Positions 45,480 through 57,384 of a DNA stretch of 64,000 nucleotides are shown here, in pieces. The position numbers were made by a program, and so were the translations under genes. The DNA is taken from contig NW_026570391.1 in NCBI RefSeq assembly GCF_019649055.1, forward strand, positions 1 through 64,000. The letters run 5' to 3'. Under the pieces are notes generated by a model, which worked only from the letters and a program-made list of their open reading frames with translations, was not told where the DNA came from and made no database searches. The DNA is from Paramacrobiotus metropolitanus. Its lineage: Eukaryota > Tardigrada > Eutardigrada > Parachela > Macrobiotidae. The stretch's first letter is position 1. Every line of letters starts with the position of its first letter.

Positions 45480-46388
45480 ATTGTTAGCTATACCGGCAGC
45501 TTACCGATAACGCCAGATTCCGATCGACACAGCAGAACTTGCCGGCCGTAATGGCCAAAGGTTGCTGGCGCAGCAGCAGCGCCCCCTCGTCCAATTGGTT
45601 TCTTGTAGTGGAACTGAAAAGGTCACGGGCATATAGCCGCTTTTCCACCACACGCAGAAGCTGCTTAGCCTAATCGTATAACCCACACATTATGCACACA
45701 GTATTGTGAGCAGCATTAGTTTAAACTGGTTGTACATGGTTCTTACCGCAGATGCAAAGCGGATGCAGATGAAAATGGAAAGAAGGATAAGAATGAAGGC
45801 GCGCCACAGGATGAGCAGGACGAGGCACCCCAGGAATCCCAGCACTAAGGTTACTGCTTTCTGACGCGCTGCTAACCGGCGCATCCGTATTAAGAAGGGC
45901 TCGGCGCTCGTTAGGCTGGCGATGATCCGCTGGAACTGTTGTACGTCAGAGAAAAAGTTGTGCAGTGCAGTATATGTAATACAAGCCCTCTTTAACACTC
46001 TAACATAAAAATATCAGCAGTGTACGCTCTGCTACATTTCTAAAAATTTATTCGGTTAGGTGTATTGTACACACATGCCTGATGTCGGTAAAAGTGGAGA
46101 AGGATGAGCGCGCACAGGCACATGGCCGGACAATGCGGTGGCCTGGATGGAGACCACAAGCTGGCGCAGGATAGCCGCGCCGTTAAACAGCAGGTACACC
46201 ACTTTGACCACAAACACCGCCCATCGCCGGACATTTTCCGCACGAGAGGCAAAAGGTTCTGCGGGGAAGCGAAGTGCCAACCAGCGCAACAATGTCCACG
46301 ATAAACAAAGGTCAGGCTCATATTCAACGCGTTAGTGTGGTGATTGCATTTCCTCCTTGCCAAAATTGAGCAACGTTTGCTGGACACT
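45480..46388 (-). pseudogene. Gustatory-receptor-like 7TM pseudogene (unit 1)
   Basis: Recognisable exons run from about 46380 down to 45480. The first encodes LSWTLLRWLALRFPAEPF and hydrophobic FVVKVVYLLFNGAAIL. The middle one has VQQFQRIIASLTSAEPF. The last carries LLRQQPLAITAGKFCCVDRN, which resembles the conserved C-terminal region of arthropod gustatory receptors (agkFxxxxR). Lesions: a stop near the N-terminus, a deletion with frameshift after ATALSG, and loss of most of the middle exon compared with unit 3. The family assignment is moderate; the decay is clear from alignment between copies. Confidence 0.45.
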
Positions 46389-46821
46389 ACAGACTATTTA
46401 GTATAACACCGATTGTCCGTTTGACACCGAGCGCGAGCGAATTCGGCTGGTCTTCGTTTTCAGTGTGGAAAATGCGTTAAGTGTGGATCTAAATGCCCTG
46501 CTATCCAGTGATACTGCCGTCTGCTAGCGAAGCTTTTTCGGCAAAACCACCACTATTACTCGTAATAGAGATTTATGTATACACCACGTATTTTAAAACT
46601 ATATACTGTTTCACAGGCGGACATGCTACAAGGCATAAAATAAACAAAAATAGTCATATTTGATCTGCACCACGCAAAAACATTTGCAAAATTATTGGTA
46701 CAGCAGCGGTGTTATAAAGAAAGAAATTTTAACGATTAAAGATACACAGATCGAAAGTCGCTTCGAAAAAGGTCCCACACAGCATCGAGTTCAGGGTTCT
46801 GACCCAATGGGTTGAGCGCAA

Positions 46822-47237
46822 TCAGTTGCACTGCTTATTCGCCTCTTTAGCAAACCTCGAGACAGTGTCTTTGCTAACGTGAAACATTTCAGCGACTTCC
46901 GCTCTGCTTTTCCCTTCCGTACATTGCTGAACGATTTTCGCTTTCATTGTAGCATCATGGTTTTTCGGGTCCTGTAAAGTGCAAACAAAACAAGCTTCAC
47001 AGTTGACAGCAGGCTACGATAGTGAAAATCATGGTCCTCACGGTGTTTTTGCCGGTATCTTTATGTTTGGTCGATTCCACCAGTGCAATCTAAACAGTCA
47101 AAAGTGTTAAAATAATTATTATAAAGTCAGACAATTCAAATTTCATCACCGTACAAGCACAGTTCAGCAGCTCTCTAAGAGCTTACCATGGGCAAAACGA
47201 CAATCAGGATGGCAAATGTCAAGTTTAACAAGTTCAT
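46822..47237 (-). CDS. Tiny gene: signal peptide plus helix-turn-helix (unit 1)
   Basis: Three phase-0 exons, 47187-47237, 47042-47089 and 46822-46971, give 82 aa. Exon 1 is a hydrophobic leader (MNLLNLTFAILIVVLPM). Exon 2 is basic (ESTKHKDTGKNT). Exon 3 carries a helix-turn-helix with Pipsqueak/CENP-B-like spacing (MKAKIVQQCTEGKSRAEVA, then EMFHVSKDTVSRFAKEAN). The same structure with coding changes recurs at 55546-55971, which supports a real gene. The combination is odd: a secretion signal on a DNA-binding-type fold. It may be a secreted cationic peptide that borrowed the fold, or the leader exon may be misassigned. Confidence 0.55.
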
Positions 47238-48898
47238 CTCGACGAAAGCTGTACTCAGTTGACGGGACCTTCAGAATTCTGCACAAAAATGATTTTAAAA
47301 CTTAAGACAGCAGTGTTTGACTGCTCAGTGCTCTAATCGAATGGTTTTCTTATAAATTTTTTTGTCGACTTCCTAGTACATCCAATTATTTGTGATACTG
47401 CAGCATTGTTCCGTACTGTATAGCTTTCATCACACGTGCTTGTTACAGTACATGTGTTGTTTTCCAACCAAAACGGTAGCCAGCGGCATTATTTCTGCTC
47501 GCTGGGGATAGTGCAGTAAACAAGTTACACATGCACATTATGGCATGTTTGTAAGTTGTAAGTTGTGACAATTAATAATGCTGTTTATCAAATAAAATAT
47601 TTGGAAGAAGTTAGGAACAAGTTACTTACTCCAACGATGCGCACAAAAAATCTTCAAGGTAAAACATATCTATACAAGTTTCCGCAACAGATACTAGAAA
47701 CCAACACTATTCCGTACTCATAATTATCAAAACAAAACCATGTTGTTAAATGTATTGCTTGTACATGAGCCGAGCAGAAAACCCCAAAAGCCCAAAAGGA
47801 AAACAAGAGAGAAAAAATAAGAAAGACAAACAACAACGGAAGCTAAGAGGAGCTGCGCCGGTGGCCCGGAAACTGGGACAACGGTAACTGTTTGGAATTC
47901 TCCATTCGGCAACGTCCACAGTGGCATCCTCGCAGAAGGCTGTCCGCCGTAGAACTTTCTGGCTGGTACGCAGGCGGAGGATGGTAATATGGTGACTGGT
48001 GTAGCAGTAAACCCGATAAATTTAAAACATGAACGATAATATTGCCATTACGGCTATAAGTGACGAAGGCGCGTGCCCTTTGTCCAGCGTGGTAATAATA
48101 TCCTAATGCGCTCCGTCAACATGGTGCGGTGCGTTTAAAAACAGCATCTGTCGAAATGACACATTTAGCGGCAAACGTAATTTCGGCAATTTGAAAATTC
48201 GCCAAAACCATAAAAAATCTACCAAAGGGAACTGAATTTCACCCTTGTCAACATTTTGATTTTTGACTGGATTAAAATCTTAAATTAAAATCAGGTTAAA
48301 ATCCCGTCAGCAAAGACTGTTTGTGTTTTGAACTAACTTGGTTGGACTACATATAGATGGACATTGTGATGGGCAATGTCCAAGAGTAAGTGCGGGCGCA
48401 GTCTTTAAATTTGGCTGCGTGAAGGCCATTACAAAGACATTAAACAGAATAAGCACATTCGATGAAACGGTATGGGTTTCCCTTTTGCGTTCACGCAGCG
48501 CGTGTAAAATGCGAAATTCATGGCTGATGTCTTTAGAAATTGGGACGAAGCCCCTATCTGGTGAATTAAGACCTTTGAAAAAAAAACATTGGAACGACGC
48601 TACTTTATTTCGCGTGTTAAATTTGTGTACTAAGTATGTAATACAAAGTAAGTGTGAAATCTACCACAAACGCAACGAAATGTACATGCTCCTGTCAAAT
48701 AAGGAGTAATTCAGTCAAAATGTCACAGATAAAACTATTTGGGAAACAGTTTCCCCTAATTCGGTTAAGAGCGATGCGTCTTTTTCCAGGAACATGATAG
48801 TTATTCAAGGAAACTCCAGTAATACAGGAAGTCACTTAAAGCAGAAGGCGAAGAAGCGATTTTTTAAAGAAATAGTTTCTAGATTTGCCAGCGCCTAA
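47238..48898. other. Spacer in repeat unit 1
   Basis: Mostly alignable with 55972-57384, apart from about 300 bp around 47850-48130 that is absent from unit 2. Short frames here have no support beyond sequence duplication. Confidence 0.4.
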
Positions 48899-51800
48899 TT
48901 AGTGGGACTGACTGCCGTTGATATCCACTCTGACGACATAAGAAACATTAAAGCTTGGATCTATATCAATATCATCCATGTCTGGCAGCGAAAAGGTGGA
49001 CCACTGACACGTCTTCGCATCGTACACCTCCATTATTTGCGCAAGGCCTTCCTTACCATCCACGTGTCCGCCGAAAACGTACACTTGTTTTTGATAAACG
49101 AACGCGCAGTGGTTGGCTCTGGCGTGCAAAAGGTCACCCACCTGTACCCATTGGCTGGTTTTACGGTCCAGTCGGACGCATGATTTTAGCAAGTCGTGTG
49201 AAGAAACGGGGTTAGTTTGACCGCCTAGCAAATACAGCTCTTTATTGAGAACAACGGCGGCGAAGCCGACACGGTCATCCGGCAGGGGTGCAACTGAACC
49301 GGGTGGTCCCCACTGCTTTGTTGTCGTATTGAAGCGTTCCACCAATCGAACCCTCTCGTCGGTAGATGTCCCAAATACAAACAGTTTGCACTTGCTGCCA
49401 ACTATCCGGTCAACCCTTCTGATCCTGAATAAGAACAGAACAGGTTAGCCTGTATATTCAATAGTAGTGAGTAAAAGGGTCAAAAGAACATAGTCTGATG
49501 GTGCACGTCGGTCGAGTCATTTCCACAAACAGAATACAGTGAACATTCTTACCAATGAGGCATGGGAAGCGGAGATACCGAGAAATTTCTGCCGTCCAGC
49601 TTTTTGAACGGTGCTTGAACATCCTCTTCATTCCAAAAGTAGATCTGATCGTTAACGTTAACCGCAAATTTTCCAGAAATCCCTAATCCTGCCCTGTCGG
49701 TTGTCGTTGTGCGCCAGCTCTCTTGGACAATGTCCAGTTCGATTGTATGCTTTTCACTGTTCGTTTTATCTTGTGCTCGGCAGACAATAGCATTGCCCAA
49801 TGTGAATATACCGTGACGAAAATGCATGTTCTTCAAACTCTCGTGAAACAACAACGGCCGAAGTGTGCCGGTTAGCGGTTCAAACGAATTCATAAACATT
49901 GGTGAGTACTGAATTGCCCGTTGACCGTGAAAAAAGACAAACAGCTCCTTCGGCACCTTCTTATCAGCTTCCTTCAACAGTTTCAGGAGCTGTTCGGCCG
50001 ACGGTCGTTCTTCGCTTGCTGAACGTAAACACTGGCGAATGCAGCTGGAAAAATAGTCTGGAATGAAATCCGGCACGAACGGGACGAAACCATTCACCAG
50101 CTTCTCTTCGAAAACATGGTCCGCAATGCCCTTCCCGGCCATAATTTTTTCCGATTGCTCACACTCCTTTTTCTCCAACCATTTCTCGTCGTTTTTCGCG
50201 ATGCAGTCTGCCAAATCCAGCATTATGCAACCCAGACTCCAGATATCCATTTTGCGTCCTGTGTTTATGTTTCTTTCTTCAACGATTTCTTGTGATGTTG
50301 TTCTGAATCTTTTGAACATTTCTGGAGGTAAATAACGGATTGTTCCATGAAAATGCGGAACGTCGTTTAAGCGGGTTACCCGTTCCAGTCATCTGCCAAT
50401 GCTCGTCCAAATCGCCAATCAGGAGCCGCTTGTGACGGCTTGATGTTTCCTTGACAAGAATGTTTTTTGGTTTCAGATCGCCATGAATGATTTTATTTTG
50501 GTGCAGAAAATTTATGCCGTTTGTGATATCCAGTGCGTAACGAATAGCCGTGGTGAACTGAAGGGACTCTTCCGGAGGCACAATGCCGGTTCTCAGTCGA
50601 TTGAGCAACTTCTCAAGATCACCTAGAAAATATTGCGATGATCAGAAAGAAAAAGTGCAAGGCAGATTAGTCAGCTAAATCGTAACTGCATAACACACTG
50701 TTAAAATGAATAAGGTTCAACAACACTAACGAGCTACCTTCGCAGTAATCCATCATCAGTTCGAAGTAAGGTATTCCTGATGTCGCTTTGAAAACGCTAA
50801 ATTTATGGTAGGCAAGCAAGCTTTTATTGCGAAAGTTGACTATCGTCACCAGTCGATTGCGAAGTTTCGGCCAATTTTGGTTCGATTGCAGATAACGGTT
50901 TCGATTATCCAGGTGAACGACTTTGACAGCCACCATATTTTTCCCGGAAAAGTTTCCTGGTACTGTAATTGTTGCTTTGTATACTTGACCGATTGCTCCG
51001 TATCCGATGCAGTCACTCATTAAGTAGCGATATTCACAATTACTGCCAAAGGACTCCTCGTTAATGACTAACTCCGGTTCATGATCGCCAAGCTGTGCAT
51101 TTGTGATGGTTTCCGGAAATCGGGTGGTTACACTTAACGAACTGGCCTGGCTGTATCTTATCAAATCCAGAAGCTGACTTGCACTGATTCTCTCATTGCT
51201 ATTGATGCGTAAACATTGCCTAACCCATGCAGCCACTTCCGGTGGGATACTCTCATCAACAACGGGGACATAGCCCTCAATGACACACAACGAGGGACTT
51301 TTTGGATCAGTTCTTTGCAGTACGTGTCCGTCTATTTCAAGGGACCAGTGGGTACTCGTTGACACAGTCACAGTTAGCTGTGCAAGCTGAAGAAGAATGC
51401 AGCCCAAACTCCAAATGTCCGTTTTTCTTCCAACGGGTCCCTCTGATGATTCAAGCACTCCGCATACAAGCATTTCTGGTGACATGTAGCGAGCGGTTCC
51501 CATCATGTGAGTTATGTCGCCTCGAAGTTGAGCAAAGTCCTCGTAATCGCAAATCAGAAGTCGTTCACTACTGTCCACTAGGATACTTTCAGGCTTTAAA
51601 TGACAATGTATAATTTTTCGCTCGTGCAAATATTTCAGACCCTCCGTAATGTCCACTGCATACGAGATGGCTTTTACCGGGTGAAGTGGACGGCCTTTCT
51701 TTTGGATTCGACGAAGTAATTCGTCCAAGTTACCGTCTGCGGACGAAAAATATGCATAACATAAGTATGTAATTAGATAGCAAACAGCTTTAACAGCAAT

Positions 51801-52159
51801 TGAAACAAATAGCTTATGATGTCTTCGTCAGTTATGTCGCAAATACCCGGAAAGTAATCCATGAGCAGTTCGATGTTCCAGTAACGCCTCGCCCGAAACA
51901 CCGTTATCTTGTGATACTTCACTAGATTGGGATGATCCAGTTCTAGGATTTTTTTCATTTTCGACGCGAATCTTTGTTCACGGAAGCCCGGATGCTCGCG
52001 TTTATAATATATAACCTTCACCGCTACCTCCCTGCTTCCAGTGAAATCACCTTGCTCCGTAATGGCCGCTTTGTAAACAACTCCATTTTCTCCTCTTCCT
52101 ATAAATGATCCCGGTTCGTACTCGTAGCTACAAGATCTTCCGAATACTACAGCTGTCAT
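48899..52159 (-). pseudogene. Tandem-kinase/kelch gene, unit 1, with 1-nt insertion
   Basis: Four exons, 51847-52159, 50738-51736, 49553-50622 and 48899-49424, correspond exactly to the unit 2 gene. Kinase domain 1 has a good glycine loop (GRGENGVVYKA) and VAVKV lysine, but the catalytic HRD is HCH (IIHCHLKPES) and DFG is DYE. Kinase domain 2 has IIHGDLKPKN with DLD for DFG. Three kelch-like units end the protein (AVVLNKELYLLGG, QKQVYVFGG). One extra G:C pair at about 50380 (GGGTTACCCG versus GGGTTACCG in unit 2) shifts the frame inside kinase domain 2. Corrected, the product would be 968 aa. A single indel in an otherwise open 3-kb gene could be assembly error. Confidence 0.7.
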
Positions 52160-53399
52160 TTTCAGCACAGTTCAAAATTCAAATGTGTAGCAAGTGCGGA
52201 AAATATCAAACTCTTCCCATATAAAACTTGCTGAATCTCTCAACCTCATTAAGCAAAAGAATTATTAAAAGGCGCAGTGACTGTGCTACAGGGACCACGA
52301 ACGTGTAATTATTAGACGACAATTTTCGAGGTTAATCATTAAACGCTCTGCTGTGTTTGATGCAATTATTTTCGGCAGTATTATAGCACACAAGCACTTG
52401 TCCAAGTTGACTCAGCGTGAGCGAGGTCAAGATTGCCCTAGAGATAAACTGATTCTGTCATTCGCCATAACTCACGCTGGGCACAATATGATATTTATTT
52501 TGTGTTATCTTTGCTGTACTGTACTTACTGTAGTTTCTGTACCAGTAGCGATACTTATCTCGGGTGTTACGAGTGCATTAGCGTTGCTGCGGCCACATGC
52601 AATGCGACTAATAATTTAAGGAAGCGACGGGTTTAGGATACGCGTTTGGCGAAAACAGCGAAAACCGGTCTCATACCGAAAAACGGTCTGGGACAGCTAG
52701 TTAGCGCAAAGACAGCCACACTCATACGTGTGTGAAGTGAATGCGAGCGGAGTAACCCACTCATACACACATGTGCCGATCGAGCGATACAGCAAGGCAG
52801 CATTCCGCTTGTGCTTTCTGGCAGCTTTAATAATACAGCAGAAAACCGGTAGTCTAATGGTAAGAATTCCCTTCTTGCGTGATTTGATATAATCTTTTCT
52901 TTTGTTAGGCAATGGTTTTCCACACACCACTTTGATGTTTATTTGATGACGATATTATTTATGCAAATTTGAGAGTCGCACACAATGTACCACGAGTAGT
53001 TCGCATTAGAAGTACAGGCGTGACTTTCGAGTAGGAAAAAAAGTTTTACCGAGTAAGAACGCCAAAATGTGGGGACAGTGCGTGGGATAGAGACGGAACC
53101 TGACAAGAGCATAACAAAATCTCACAAAAGGTACAAATATAGTGAAGAATTTATTATTTCATTCGACATCAGTCAGTTCAGAGATCAGATGGGCTAGCAC
53201 AGGTTATACACTACTTATACTGAACAAATTTATTGAAGAACCGATGAAGGAAGGCCGAGATGCATTGCGGCAGCCAACAAAAAGCAGGGATAATTCCTTA
53301 ACACCTCCGTGTGAGTTGTGTGATGCAAAGGTAGGTAAGACAGATTCTCAGCATCTACGACAACATCATCGCGTTAGTTTCGGATATTATTATGGTTGT
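52160..53399. other. Spacer between repeat units 1 and 2
   Basis: Nearly identical to 60657-61559 plus flanks. A hydrophobic open frame at 52353-52619 is shared by both copies but has no other support. Around 53050 lies the empty site of the MITE present in the next unit (ACCGAGTAAGAACGCC). Confidence 0.45.
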
Positions 53400-55108
53400 C
53401 CACTCGGTCAAATTGTTAGCTTTACCGGGAACCTACCGAAAAGCCAAATTGCGATCGACACAGCAGAACTTGCCGGCCTTAATGGCCAAGGGTTGCTGGC
53501 GCATCGTTGCAGTCGCAGCAGCAGCGTCACCTCGTCCAATCTGTTACTTGGAGTGGGACTGAAAAGGTCACGGACATACAGACGCTTTTCCATCGCACGC
53601 AGAAGCTGCTCAGCCTAATCGTACAAATATCACAATATTGTAATCAATGTAGTGTATTTCGTTGTACAGCGTTCTGACCGCAGATGCAAAGCGGATGCAA
53701 ATGGAAATGGGTAGCATTAATTTAATTTAATTTAATCGCAATCAGAGCAGGTAGCCCATATCCGGCTAGGTTGACAGTCTAGCATGGGATTTTAAACCTG
53801 GCTGAACATCAAGAAACGCAATCAGAAGATCAGAATCAAATATACAAGGATTTATAGGAAGCTAGCACAGAACAAAGCGGCCTTAAAACAAGTTAGAGAA
53901 CGTAAGTTCAACAAATCACTACTACAGCAGTAAATTTTATTCGGCAGCTTATTTAGCCTCCATGCGAGCGTCGCTTCTCCAATTTTCGTCACCGCATGTG
54001 TTTTGATGGTTGGGCGGCTAACGTGTCGCAAGCTGTACGGCTTCTTTTGCTCGTCCAACACAATCATTTCCGTGATGTACGTCGGGACATGGAATGTCGT
54101 AGGGTGCCAGATTTTATATAGCCATGTGGCTTCCTGGTGCTTCCATCTGGTGAAAAGCGGGAGGATTCCGAACTGATTCATTAGCGTTTTGACTGGTGTT
54201 CTCGGGTAATTCGCGATCGCCCGAACAGCATTTTGGTGTGCAGCAGCTGATTTTTCACGCATGGACACAGACGCGCCGTTCCACGTTCCAGGATGAGGAT
54301 GAGGGCGTGCCACAGGATGAGCAGGGCGGGGAAGACGGGCGCACCACGCCCGGCCTTGCTCCGTTGTCCAGGCGTGATCGCCGAGGTAGGAGGAGGCGGC
54401 GAGAGCGCTGAGCAGTCGGGTGGTTAAGAGTACCACGACAGCGATCATGGCGAGGATGAGGTGCTCTACCATGATGACCCCGACCCCGTGAGGAACAGCG
54501 AAACGGTGTCCGCGTAGAAGAACACGTGTCCGCGGAACGGCCAGTACTCGGCGCCGGCTAACACTTGCGGGTGGAGATACGCGTACTGCGCTTCGCGGAT
54601 GATACAGACGAGCAGGCACGCCAGGAATCCCAGCACCAAGGTCACTGCTTCCTCACGCGCATGAGGTGTAGTGGTATACACTCTGTTACACAGCAGAAAA
54701 TTGCCAGTGTTAGTAATATGCATGCCAGATTACTTTCCCAAAATACATAGTGCATACTCGCGTGATGGCGGTAAAAGTGCCAGATGATGAGCGCGCATAG
54801 ACACCATTTCCCAGTCCAGGCAAAGTGGGCCAACAGCGTACGAACGGTCTGGCTGGACAATGCGGTGACCTGGATGGACACCACAAGTTGAAGCAGAATA
54901 GCTGCACCGTTAATCAGTACCAGTTTGACCACAAACACCGCCCATCGTCGGACATTTTCCGCACGAGAGGCAAAAGGTTCTGCGGGGAAGCGAAGTGCCA
55001 GCCAGCGCAACAATGTCCACGATAGACAAAGGTCAAGCTCGAGCTCAACGAGCTTGTCTGCTGATTGCACTTCGTCCTTGCTAAAATTGAGCAACGTTTG
55101 CTGGACAC
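53400..55108 (-). pseudogene. Gustatory-receptor-like 7TM pseudogene (unit 2), interrupted by a LINE
   Basis: The first exon is open (LSWTLLRWLALRFPAEPF ... FAWTGKWCLCALIIWHFYRH, donor GTATGC). The middle exon (LVLGFLACLLVCIIREAQYA, FRGHVFFYADTVSLFLTG) loses one base near 54490 relative to unit 3 and is then cut by a non-LTR retrotransposon fragment. The last exon contains AGKFCCVDRN in a shifted frame, because 14 extra bases sit upstream of it compared with unit 1. With three independent lesions, a dead gene is likely. Confidence 0.5.
53715..54285 (-). mobile_element. 5'-truncated CR1/Jockey-like LINE fragment
   Basis: The segment is absent from the homologous exon in unit 3. On the minus strand it encodes a C-terminal reverse-transcriptase-like tail (AAAHQNAVRAIANYPRTPVK, FGILPLFTRWKHQEATWLYK) and then a stop. 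It ends in a short (ATTAA)n-type tail at 53716-53736. This is the usual look of a truncated non-LTR insertion in the same direction as the host gene. Confidence 0.55.
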
Positions 55109-55545
55109 TACAGACTACTTAGTATAACACCGATTGTCCGCTTGACACTGAGCGCGAGCGAATTCTGCTAGTCCTCGTATTCGGTGTTGGAAAATGCGCT
55201 AGGTGTGGATCCAGATGCCCTGCTATCCAGTGATACTGCCGTCTGCTAGCGAAGCTTTTTCGGCAAAACCACCACTATTACTCGTAATACTGATTTATAT
55301 ATACACCACGTATTTAAAAACTATATACTGTTTCACAGGCGGACATGCACCGTGGCATGAAACAAAACAATAATGGTCATATTAAATAAACACAGCGCAA
55401 AAACACTTGCAAATTTTTTGGGAACAGCAGCGATGTCATAAAGAAAGAAATTATAACGACTAATGTAATACAGATCGAAAGTCGCTTCCGAAAATGCCCC
55501 ACACAGCACCGAGTTCCGGGTTCTGACCCACCGGGTTAAGTGCAG

Positions 55546-55971
55546 TCAGTTGCATTGCTTATTCGCCTCCTTTGCAAACCTCGAGACAGTATCTTTGCTA
55601 ACGTGAAACATTTCAGCCACTTCCGCTCGGCTTTTCCCTTCCGCGCGTTGCTGAACGATTTTCGCTTTCATTGTCGCATCATGGTTTCTCGGGTCCTGCA
55701 AACAAAACAAACTTTACAGTTGACAGCAGGCTACGGTAGTGAAAATCCTGGTCCTCACGGTCTTTTTGCCGGTATCTTTGTTTTTTGTCGATTCCACCAG
55801 TACAATCTAAACAGTCGAAAGTGTTAAATATTATAAAGTCAGATGACTAAAATTTCATCACCGTACAGGTACAGTGCAACTGTGCAACACAGTCGGTCCA
55901 ACAGTTCTCTAAGAGCTTACCATGGGCAAAACGACAATCAGGAGGACAAAGGTTAAGTTTAACAATTTCAT
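55546..55971 (-). CDS. Tiny gene: signal peptide plus helix-turn-helix (unit 2)
   Basis: Three phase-0 exons, 55921-55971, 55759-55806 and 55546-55695, give 82 aa. The leader is MKLLNLTFVLLIVVLPM. The basic second exon reads ESTKNKDTGKKT. The HTH exon reads DPRNHDATMKAKIVQQRAEG and EMFHVSKDTVSRFAKEAN. Compared with unit 1, splice sites, exon lengths and frame are all kept, while residues differ conservatively (N/K, A/V, H/N, C/R). That favours purifying selection on a real peptide. It lies just outside the receptor pseudogene of the same unit. Function unknown. Confidence 0.55.
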
Positions 55972-57384
55972 CTCGACGACAGCTGCACTCAGTTGACGGC
56001 ACAGTACCTTCAGAATTCTGCACAAAATTGATTTTAAAGCGCAAAACAGCAGTGTTTGACTGCTCAGTGCTCTAATCGAATGGGTTCCTTATAATTCTTC
56101 TTTGTCAACTTTCTAGTACATCCAATTATTTGTGCTACTGCAGCATTGTTCCGTACTTTATAGCTTTCATCACACATGCTTATTACAGTACATGTGTTGT
56201 TTTCCTACCAAAACGGTAGCCGGAGGCATTATTTCTGCTCGCTAGGGATAACGAAATAAACAACGTACACATGCACATTGTGGCATGCTTGCACGTTCTG
56301 ACAATTATTAATGCTGTTTATCAAATAAAATATTTGGCAAGAAAACTTAGGAATCGATTACTTACTTCGTCGATGCGCACAAACTTCTGCAAGCTACTCT
56401 AGAAAACACAAGTTTCCGCAACAGAGACCAGCAACCAACACTATTCCGTACTCATAATTATCAAAACAAAACCATGTTGCTAAATTTATTGCTTGTACAT
56501 GAGCCGAGCAGACAAACCAAAAAGCCCAAAGGGAAAAAAAGAGAGAAAAAAGAAAACAACAAAAAGACCAACAACATAAACAACATCTATCTTAATGACA
56601 CATTTAGCGGCAAAAGTAATTTCGGCAGTTTGAAAATTCACGAAAACCATAAAAAAAAATTACCAAAGGAAACTGAATTTCACACTTGTCAGCATTTTGT
56701 TTTTTAACTGGATTCAGGTTAAAATCCTGTCAGCAAAGACTGTTTGTGTTTTAAACTCGTTTTACTGGACTATAAATGGACATGGTGATGAGCAATGTCC
56801 AAGTGTATTGTAAGTGCGGGCGCAGTCTTTTGGATGCGTGAAAAGCCATTACAAAGACATTAAACAGAACAAACACATACGATGAAACGGTATGGGTTTC
56901 CCTTTTGCGGTCACGCAGCGCGCGTAAAATGCGAAATTCATGGCTGGTGTCTTTTGAAATAGGGACGAAGCCCCTATTTGGTGAATTAAGACCTTTGACA
57001 AAAAAACAATGGAACGACGCTAATTTATTTCGAATGTTAAGTTTGTGTACGAAAGCAACGTGGTCGTTTGTATGCTGCTGTAGCCACTTTTCTACGATAA
57101 CTCAGTATGTAACACAAATTACAAAGTAAGTGTGAAATCTACCACAAACGCAACGAAATTTAGACGCTCGTGTCAAGTAGGGAGTACTTCAATCAAAATG
57201 CAGTCACATATCTGTATAAAACTAATTGTGAAACAGTTTCTCCTATTCGGTTAAGAGCGATGCGTCTTTTTCCAGGAACATGATAGCTGTTCAAGGAAAC
57301 TCCAGTAATACAGGAAGTCACTTAAAGCAGAAGCCCAAGAACCGATTTTATAAAGAAATAGTTTCTAGATTTGCCAGCGCCGAG
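55972..57384. other. Spacer in repeat unit 2
   Basis: Counterpart of 47238-48898. Lys-rich and AT-rich frames (for example 56474-56707) look like translated A-rich sequence. No gene. Confidence 0.4.

Noticed and set aside
52353-52619. Hydrophobic frame shared by units 1 and 2 (also 60851-61231)
   Set aside because: Conservation is explained by recent duplication; an indel alters the end and there is no family, splice partner or codon signal.
53852-54619. 255-codon frame as a gene
   Set aside because: It is a chimera of receptor pseudogene sequence in a shifted frame and an inserted LINE fragment.
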